Assembly: GCA_024635815.1 (NCBI GenBank)
Contig: JAGXIG010000035.1
Coordinates: forward strand, 1-10,804
DNA: 10,804 nt
Origin: Salegentibacter sp.
GTDB taxonomy: Bacteria > Bacteroidota > Bacteroidia > Flavobacteriales > Flavobacteriaceae
Direction of reading: 5' to 3'
The notes below the pieces were generated by a model. That model was not told the DNA's origin and searched no databases. It worked only from the letters and a program-made list of their open reading frames with translations. The position numbers and the translations under genes are program-made. This document shows, in pieces, positions 6,383 to 10,804 of this stretch (its first letter is position 1; each line of letters begins with the position of its first letter).

Positions 6383-7654
6383 ATGAAAGAGCACTACTGG
6401 ATATTAGCGGGAATTGGTTTCACCACCCTTATTATGGCTTGGTTACCTTCAATTTCGAAGCGCATAAAAATCAGCGGCCCAATAATTTTACTTCTTATTG
6501 GTTTTTTATTGGCAGGATTAGGATTGCCCATTGGATGGCCAGACCCCTTATGGGCCGATGAAGGTCTAATGTATTTTTCTGAAATGATCGTGATTATTTC
6601 CCTGATGGGTGCCGGTTTAAAAATTGGTGATAATTACAGTTTTAAGGCCTGGAAAAGACCACTTTTGCTAGTTTTTATAACGATGCCTCTATGTATGATT
6701 GCTGCTTATTTCCTGGGGCAAAATTTCCTGTTTTTAAGCGTGCCTTCTTCACTTTTACTTGCAGCCGTACTTGCTCCCACCGATCCCGTTTTAGCTTCTG
6801 AAACCCAACTGGATGACCCTGAAAGAGAAAAAGAATACAAAGGAAAAATTAGATTTGCACTTACCGGGGAAGCCGGTCTAAACGACGGCCTTGCTTACCC
6901 ATTCACCTATATGGCGGTTTTGGTGGCGCAAGCCGGAAGCTGGGCAGCTTTTGATTTCACAGACTGGATGCTCGATAAGTTCTTTTTAAAAATTATAATA
7001 GGAACTATTGCTGGTTTTGCGATTGGTAATGCTATTGGTTTTATTCTGGATAAAGTACACAAACACACCGGCATTAAAACTTTTGATGGTTTCCTGGCAT
7101 TATCTCTTACCTTATTTAGTTATGGCGCTACAGAATTATTACACGGTTATGGATTTCTCGCGGTTTTCTTCACTGGGTTAAGCTTACGGCATTATGAAAA
7201 AGTAAGTGGAGATTATAAAACAAAAATGCACGATTTTGTTCATGAAATAGAACGCCTTCTCCTTGTAGTCTGGATCATTCTTTTTGGTGGTTCTATAATT
7301 AATGGAATGCTAAGCTTAACAGACTGGCGCGGTATTGTTTTCGCCTTTGCATTTGTATTAATAATAAGACCACTGGCGGGAATTATAGGAATGATAGGTA
7401 TAAAAGATAGTTTTAAAAATAAGCTCGCCATAAGTTTCCTCGGAATTAAAGGTATTGGCTCCGTGTTTTATCTTGCCTGGGCTTTTGTTCAGTTTGACGG
7501 CTTTGAGCATAAAAATGAACTTTACTCGATTACTGCTTACATTATTTTGATTTCAGTTGTAATTCACGGGTTTACCGCACCTTCCATTATTGCATATTTT
7601 AAACGGAAGACAGAACAAAACGAAAACGAATCAGGAGAAACCCCCAAGGAATAA
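6383..7654 (+). CDS. Cation/proton antiporter, CPA1 (NhaP-like) family
   Basis: A 423-aa inner-membrane protein with about 12-13 hydrophobic segments from residue 5 to 405 and a hydrophilic tail of about 15 residues. Typical CPA1 features are visible: the unwound-helix motif APTDPVLASE at 131-140 (T133, D134) and the ion-binding motif GEAGLNDGLAYPF at 162-174 (N167, D168), plus R329 in LIIRPLAG and the GIKGIGS turn at 354-360. The ND pair marks electroneutral Na+(or K+)/H+ exchange of the NhaP type. The family exchanges cytosolic Na+ or K+ for external H+; which ion is used here cannot be read from sequence. An in-frame TAA at 6377-6379 just upstream fixes the start at or after 6383. The gene is divergent from the ppsA operon and its last 24 bp overlap the 3' end of the convergent lrgB. 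Without the C-terminal regulatory domain of longer NhaP2 proteins, it is of the short type. Confidence 0.9.
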   Translation: MKEHYWILAGIGFTTLIMAWLPSISKRIKISGPIILLLIGFLLAGLGLPIGWPDPLWADEGLMYFSEMIVIISLMGAGLKIGDNYSFKAWKRPLLLVFITMPLCMIAAYFLGQNFLFLSVPSSLLLAAVLAPTDPVLASETQLDDPEREKEYKGKIRFALTGEAGLNDGLAYPFTYMAVLVAQAGSWAAFDFTDWMLDKFFLKIIIGTIAGFAIGNAIGFILDKVHKHTGIKTFDGFLALSLTLFSYGATELLHGYGFLAVFFTGLSLRHYEKVSGDYKTKMHDFVHEIERLLLVVWIILFGGSIINGMLSLTDWRGIVFAFAFVLIIRPLAGIIGMIGIKDSFKNKLAISFLGIKGIGSVFYLAWAFVQFDGFEHKNELYSITAYIILISVVIHGFTAPSIIAYFKRKTEQNENESGETPKE

Positions 7655-8335
7655 TTGAAGTAAATACGGAGTAATTAGCGCGGTGATAATTCCGTTAACA
7701 CACATTGCTAATCCGCTGTAAACTCCTGCCAGTTTACCTTCTTCAAATGCACGGGCGGTGCCAATTCCATGAGCGGCAGTTCCCAATGCCGTGCCAATAG
7801 CGATTTTACTTTTTATCCCTAATTTTTTCAGAATAAAAGGTCCGAAAGCATTTCCAAAAATTCCAACTGCTATTACAATTCCTGCGGTAATTTCAGGAAT
7901 TCCACCAGTAAGTTTAGTGATTTCTATCGCGATAGGCGTTGTAACCGATTTTGCCGCCAGGGATTCAATAATAAAACCGGGAACTTTTAAAAGGAGGAGA
8001 AAAATGATTACAGTTAATATTCCGGATATTCCACCTACTGCTACCGAAAGTAAGAACACTTTTAAATTCTGTTTTACCTCTTCAAATTTCTCATAAAAGA
8101 AAACCCCAAGCGCCACCACAGATGGCCCCAGGAAGAAACTGATAAATTTCCCACCTCGATTATAATCTTTAAATTCAATATTGAAAATCAGTAAAATTGA
8201 AATAATAACTACAATAGCTACCAAAACCGGAGTCAGCAGCGCATAATTAAATTTTTTCCGAAGTTCACGTGCCCCAGCAAAAGCGATAATGCTTATAAAA
8301 ACGCCAAATATCGGTAATTGAAAAAATTCCTGCAT
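7631..8335 (-). CDS. lrgB: LrgB/CidB family membrane protein
   Basis: A 234-aa integral membrane protein with about 6-8 hydrophobic segments. It carries the family landmarks FFLGPSVVALGVFFYE (67-82), AAKSVTTPIAIEI (127-139), GGIPEITAGIVI (144-155) and GTAAHGIGTARAFEEG (185-200). LrgB/CidB proteins were first described as partners of holin-like LrgA/CidA proteins in control of murein hydrolase activity. Homologues are now known as transport components: Bacillus PftAB takes up pyruvate, and the plant fusion PLGG1 moves glycolate and glycerate. A small 2-oxo or 2-hydroxy acid carrier is therefore at least as likely as a lysis role. Its ATG shares one base with the lrgA stop (TAATG), which implies translational coupling. 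Its 3' end overlaps the convergent antiporter by 24 bp. Confidence 0.92.
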   Translation of the reverse strand: MQEFFQLPIFGVFISIIAFAGARELRKKFNYALLTPVLVAIVVIISILLIFNIEFKDYNRGGKFISFFLGPSVVALGVFFYEKFEEVKQNLKVFLLSVAVGGISGILTVIIFLLLLKVPGFIIESLAAKSVTTPIAIEITKLTGGIPEITAGIVIAVGIFGNAFGPFILKKLGIKSKIAIGTALGTAAHGIGTARAFEEGKLAGVYSGLAMCVNGIITALITPYLLQLFLGGFS

Positions 8336-8667
8336 TACTTCCCGAATTTTTCAATAATTATTGCTGAAATATAAAGCGTGATCACAGTACTGGCAATCAC
8401 CGCTACTAATATTGGCAACCAATAATCGGCGATGATTTCAAAATAAACCATTAACCCCACACCGTAGGGAATAAAAAACAAAACCAGGTATTTTATCAGC
8501 TTATCTGAGGCTGGTTTTACATCCTTAAGTTTTACGATTTTAAGCCGTAAAGCCATGAAAATAAGGAACATGCCTAGAATATTTCCGGCAATTGGGATTT
8601 CAAAAAAATAGGTGATTAACTCACCTAAAAGTAAAAACCCAAAAATATAAGCTAAGGCTTTAAGCAT
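8335..8667 (-). CDS. lrgA: LrgA/CidA family holin-like protein
   Basis: A 110-aa protein with four membrane helices, about residues 4-21, 24-41, 58-77 and 83-106. It has the CidA/LrgA signatures IPIAGNILGMFLIFMAL (24-40, matching the usual PIPG-x-x-x-G-M) and LFFIPYGVGLM (63-73, matching FF-P-x-G-V-G). The length is normal for the family. It is the small subunit that pairs with LrgB; together they form either a holin/antiholin-like system or a small organic acid transporter. The start lies 14 bp after the creatininase-family stop, and the stop overlaps the lrgB start by one base, so the three genes form one operon. Confidence 0.9.
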   Translation of the reverse strand: MLKALAYIFGFLLLGELITYFFEIPIAGNILGMFLIFMALRLKIVKLKDVKPASDKLIKYLVLFFIPYGVGLMVYFEIIADYWLPILVAVIASTVITLYISAIIIEKFGK

Positions 8668-8681
8668 AAAGTTTTTAAAAG

Positions 8682-9455
8682 TTATTGATACATATCTTTA
8701 AGATCGGCATCGTGCAATTCTACGAAGAAATCGGCTATCATATCGGTTGCTTTTTCAAAGAATATTTTGCCTTTTTCAGCAGTTGCAGCTTTAGGGTTTC
8801 CCACGCCTGTATCTTCAGTAACTTGTGTCCATTCACGTTGCGCACTAGCCCAACCTTCTTTTAATGCCTTAATTTTAAAAGCTTTGGCACTTCCGTCACC
8901 GGCTTCTTCAAGAGGTAACACCAATTCTGGTCGTAAGTGCATAACCGCTGCGGTTTCCAGTTCTCCGGCGTGATCTCCGGGTTCTTCAAAATAAGGTTTT
9001 GCATCTATGGTTTGCCACCAGTTTACCGAACAGGCAAAAATATCAGAAAATTCAAGGCTTAATTCCCTAATCATCTGTTTAAAGTTGTTTCCACCATGCG
9101 CATTCAAAATCACTAGTTTGTTAATTTTATGTTTTTGTAAAACCTGTGCTACATCTTTTAAAATCGCATACTGGGTGCTTGGATTAAGGTTCATACAGAG
9201 TTTTATATCCATTTGCCCGGTATTAATTCCAAAGGGAATAGCTGGTAAAACCACTGCCTTCGCTTTCATCTCCCAGGCTTTCTCAGCCGCACTTATCGCA
9301 GCTTCTTCCGCAAGGATGTTATCAGTAGCATACGGCAAGTGATAATTATGTGCTTCGGTAGCTCCCCAGGGCAAAACAGCTATGCTAAAGTCTTCATCTT
9401 TAACGTGTTTCCAGTTGGTTTCGGCTAAAACATAAGGCCTTATCTTCCTTTCCAT
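8682..9455 (-). CDS. Creatininase-family metal-dependent amidohydrolase
   Basis: A 257-aa cytosolic protein, the normal length for the creatininase family. The family hydrolyses C-N bonds in small cyclic or formylated amides: creatininase itself, archaeal ArfB in riboflavin/F420 synthesis, and MftE in mycofactocin maturation. The N-terminal motif LPWGATEAHNYHLPYATD (28-45) supplies E34, H36 and D45, which match the metal ligands of Pseudomonas creatininase. NAHGGNN (118-124) supplies H120, and HAGELET (162-168) supplies E165. All expected ligands are thus present. The true substrate cannot be read from sequence. It is the first gene of an operon with lrgA (14-bp gap) and lrgB, so its product or substrate may be the acid moved by LrgAB. 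It diverges from the flavin monooxygenase across 94 bp. On the minus strand TAATTTTA at 9478-9471 is a possible weak -7 box. Confidence 0.88.
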   Translation of the reverse strand: MERKIRPYVLAETNWKHVKDEDFSIAVLPWGATEAHNYHLPYATDNILAEEAAISAAEKAWEMKAKAVVLPAIPFGINTGQMDIKLCMNLNPSTQYAILKDVAQVLQKHKINKLVILNAHGGNNFKQMIRELSLEFSDIFACSVNWWQTIDAKPYFEEPGDHAGELETAAVMHLRPELVLPLEEAGDGSAKAFKIKALKEGWASAQREWTQVTEDTGVGNPKAATAEKGKIFFEKATDMIADFFVELHDADLKDMYQ

Positions 9456-9525
9456 AGACTAAATTTCATTTAAAATTAGCAATTCTGTATCTTTTTGCTG
9501 GATTTAACAGACAAAAATTAAAGCC

Positions 9526-9533
9526 TACCTTTG
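9526..9533 (+). promoter_or_regulatory. -7 box of the flavin monooxygenase gene
   Basis: TACCTTTG is a perfect TAnnTTTG box 16 bp before the ATG at 9550. It would give a very short leader of about 10-12 nt. No TTG is present at the usual -33 spacing; the nearest TTTTTG at 9492-9497 is 28 bp away. The box is clear, the promoter is inferred. Confidence 0.5.
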
Positions 9534-9549
9534 ATTAAAATTAAATTTA

Positions 9550-10605
9550 ATGCTTGATTTCATAATTGTTGGCGGCGCTCAGGCCGGACTTTCAATGGCT
9601 TATTACCTCAATAAAATGGGTAAGGAATATATTGTGGTAGATAAGGAGACGGAAGTTGGAGCTTCGTGGTTAAATCGCTGGGATTCGTTGAAACTTTTTA
9701 CACCTTCAGAATTCAACAACTTACCCGGCATGGATTTCCCGGCAGAGAAAGGCTATTACCCCACCAAAGAAGATGTCGCTGATTATTTTAAAAATTATGT
9801 AGCCGAATTTAATATTACAATTAGATTAAATACTTTAGTAGAAGAGGTTTTGAAAGAAGATGATTATTTTATTCTAAAACATCAAAACGGTGAAATCAAG
9901 TCTAAAAATGTAGTAATTGCTACCGGTCCGTTTCACATTCCCTACACTCCTTCCTTTTCCAAAAAAATCTCAGACGATGTTCTCCAGATTCACAGTAATT
10001 ATTACAAAAATCCGCGGCAATTGCAGGAAGGTCCTGCAATGGTTGTAGGTGCTGGAGATTCCGGTTTTCAAATTCTGGATGAGGTTTCACAAACCAATAG
10101 AACTACTTATTTTTCAGGCGCTACCGATGTACGTGTGCTTCCTCAGGAAATTTTAGGAAAAACATTGTGGTGGTGGTTCACGAAAATTGGTTTTTTAAGG
10201 TTTAGCCGAAAAACCTGGCTTGGTAAAAAGTTGAGTCAGTCGAAACAACCCATCATTGGAACTGATGTAAAAGGTATCCTGAAACGGGACAATGTAATTC
10301 CTGTGGGAAAAACTAAAAATGCAAAAGGTAAAATTATAGTTACTGAAGATCGTAAAATTGAAGAATTAAAAAATATCGTTTGGGCTACGGGATACCGACC
10401 GAATTTTAGCTGGATAGAAGGTCTGGAACTTACTAAAGATGGCTATCCGAAGCATTACCGTGGAATAAGTAATATTGAAGGCCTTTATTTTATAGGGCTT
10501 CCCTGGTTACACACACGCGGTTCAGCCACTTTGGGTGGTATTAAAAAAGATGCTCAGTATTTAGCGAACTATATTGAAGCGGAAGACAAAACGCTAGCTA
10601 ACTAG
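9550..10605 (+). CDS. FAD-dependent monooxygenase/oxidoreductase, CzcO (flavoprotein involved in K+ transport) type
   Basis: A 351-aa two-dinucleotide-binding flavoprotein of the class B monooxygenase-like group. The N-terminal Rossmann motif IVGGAQAGLSMAYYL (6-20) binds FAD; it has the variant GGAQAG instead of GxGxxG, common in this subgroup. E/D31 in VVDKETEVGASW (29-40) ends the second beta strand and leads into the GASW segment. The NADPH-binding motif VVGAGDSGFQILDE is at 165-178, and the FAD-region motif IVWATGYRPNF at 275-285. The C-terminal LPWLHTRGSATLGG (317-330) is typical of the group. The classic FMO/BVMO fingerprint FxGxxxHxxxW is absent: residues 148-158 read HSNYYKNPRQL. It may therefore be a monooxygenase or only an NADPH oxidoreductase. 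COG2072 members are annotated as CzcO or flavin-containing monooxygenase, with substrates mostly unknown. It ends 54 bp before a strong hairpin terminator and is monocistronic. Confidence 0.88.
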   Translation: MLDFIIVGGAQAGLSMAYYLNKMGKEYIVVDKETEVGASWLNRWDSLKLFTPSEFNNLPGMDFPAEKGYYPTKEDVADYFKNYVAEFNITIRLNTLVEEVLKEDDYFILKHQNGEIKSKNVVIATGPFHIPYTPSFSKKISDDVLQIHSNYYKNPRQLQEGPAMVVGAGDSGFQILDEVSQTNRTTYFSGATDVRVLPQEILGKTLWWWFTKIGFLRFSRKTWLGKKLSQSKQPIIGTDVKGILKRDNVIPVGKTKNAKGKIIVTEDRKIEELKNIVWATGYRPNFSWIEGLELTKDGYPKHYRGISNIEGLYFIGLPWLHTRGSATLGGIKKDAQYLANYIEAEDKTLAN

Positions 10606-10616
10606 ACATTTGGAGG

Positions 10617-10642
10617 GACATCTCGACTGGGCTCGATATGAC
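10617..10642. repeat. Imperfect inverted repeat, likely member of a dispersed flavobacterial repeat family
   Basis: Between the monooxygenase stop and the terminator, ATCTCGA and TCGATAT form arms (6 of 7 paired) around CTGGGC. The outer GAC and GAC give a 26-bp unit with about 8 of the 10 outer bases on each side matching. It resembles the abundant intergenic element with a core like TCGACTGCGCTCAATGTGACA that I recall from many flavobacterial genomes. Dispersal cannot be shown from one copy. Confidence 0.45.
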
Positions 10643-10659
10643 ATTCAATTAAATAGAAA

Positions 10660-10690
10660 AAGGTTTCCAAAATAGAAACCTTAAATTTTT
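10660..10690. terminator. Bidirectional intrinsic terminator
   Basis: AAGGTTTC (10660-10667) and GAAACCTT (10675-10682) form a perfect 8-bp stem around a 7-nt loop. On the plus strand it is followed by AAATTTTT, suited to end the monooxygenase transcript. On the minus strand it is followed by a TTTCTATTT run, so the same hairpin can end the tRNA-Val transcript. Confidence 0.8.
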
Positions 10691-10691
10691 G

Positions 10692-10766
10692 TGGGCGCGA
10701 AGGGATTCGAACCCCTGACCCCTTGGGTGTAAACCAAGTGCTCTGAACCAACTGAGCTACGCGCCC
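10692..10766 (-). tRNA. tRNA-Val (anticodon UAC)
   Basis: On the minus strand the cloverleaf folds completely. The acceptor stem is GGGCGCG with CGCGCCC. The D arm is GCTC/GAGC with an AGTTGGTTCA loop. The anticodon arm is CTTGG-TTTACAC-CCAAG, giving anticodon TAC (UAC) for valine GUA/GUG codons. The variable loop is GGGTC and the T arm is AGGGG-TTCGAAT-CCCTT, with one G-T pair. The discriminator is A at 10692 and CCA is not encoded (the next bases are CAA), so it is added after transcription. A hairpin terminator follows. The remaining bases, 10767-10804, upstream of it hold no recognisable gene or clear -7 box. Confidence 0.97.
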
Positions 10767-10804
10767 TAAATTTCAATATATTTTACCTCCTGATTATTGA
10801 AAGC

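Noticed and set aside
6325..6561. Open reading frame of 78 codons on the plus strand overlapping the antiporter start.
   Set aside because: It runs in another frame through the well-supported CPA1 antiporter gene and has no recognisable motif.
7631..8667. lrgAB as part of a phage lysis cassette.
   Set aside because: There is no endolysin, spanin or other phage gene nearby; the genes sit in a metabolic-looking operon.
9531..9544. TTGATTAAAATTAA, a 9/10 match to the Fnr consensus, just after the monooxygenase -7 box.
   Set aside because: The tract is AT-rich, one arm is imperfect, it overlaps the -7 box, and it does not share the 23-nt spacing of the other sites. Chance is likely.
10692..10766. 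tRNA-Val as an attachment site for an integrated element.
   Set aside because: No integrase, no second copy of the tRNA 3' end and no foreign-looking genes are visible in the window.

Overview
The window looks like a chromosomal segment from a flavobacterium (phylum Bacteroidota). Three signals support this: low-GC coding sequence, A/T-rich ribosome-binding regions without strong Shine-Dalgarno sites, and TAnnTTTG-type -7 promoter boxes. The protein texture resembles marine or soil Flavobacteriaceae such as the Gramella/Salegentibacter group; the genus is a guess from memory.

Positions 1-6207 (all minus strand) form a stress or energy-limitation island. Reading with transcription, it holds a 4-TM membrane protein of unknown function, phosphoenolpyruvate synthase (ppsA), a P2A-type (Ca2+-pump-like) P-type ATPase, a 146-aa helical orphan, and a ribosome hibernation factor of the HPF/RaiA family that is cut by the left edge. 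The first three are spaced 10-11 bp apart and look like one operon. The last two each have their own upstream gap.

The most interesting signal is regulatory. Each of the three upstream gaps in this island (before the 4-TM gene, the orphan and hpf) carries a Crp/Fnr-like dyad of the form TGA(T/C)-N4-ATCA followed by TA. The dyad lies exactly 23 nt upstream of a -7 box, which is perfect TAnnTTTG in two cases and a 4/6 match in the third. In all three the dyad centre lies 59-63 bp before the start codon. This is the geometry of a class II activator near -40, so the island may be a small regulon of a Crp/Fnr-family regulator, perhaps responding to low oxygen or nitrosative stress. It would halt ribosomes (HPF), redirect pyruvate to PEP (PpsA) and maintain ion gradients (ATPase).

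A divergent 175-bp gap separates the island from a CPA1-type Na+(K+)/H+ antiporter (6383-7654, plus). The antiporter converges on, and overlaps by 24 bp, a minus-strand operon of a creatininase-family amidohydrolase, lrgA and lrgB (9455 down to 7631). Divergent from that operon is a flavin-dependent monooxygenase/oxidoreductase of the CzcO type (9550-10605, plus). The right end holds a degenerate inverted repeat that resembles a dispersed flavobacterial repeat, a hairpin terminator that works on either strand, and a minus-strand tRNA-Val(UAC).

No insertion sequence, integrase, CRISPR array or phage gene was seen. All complete genes appear intact.
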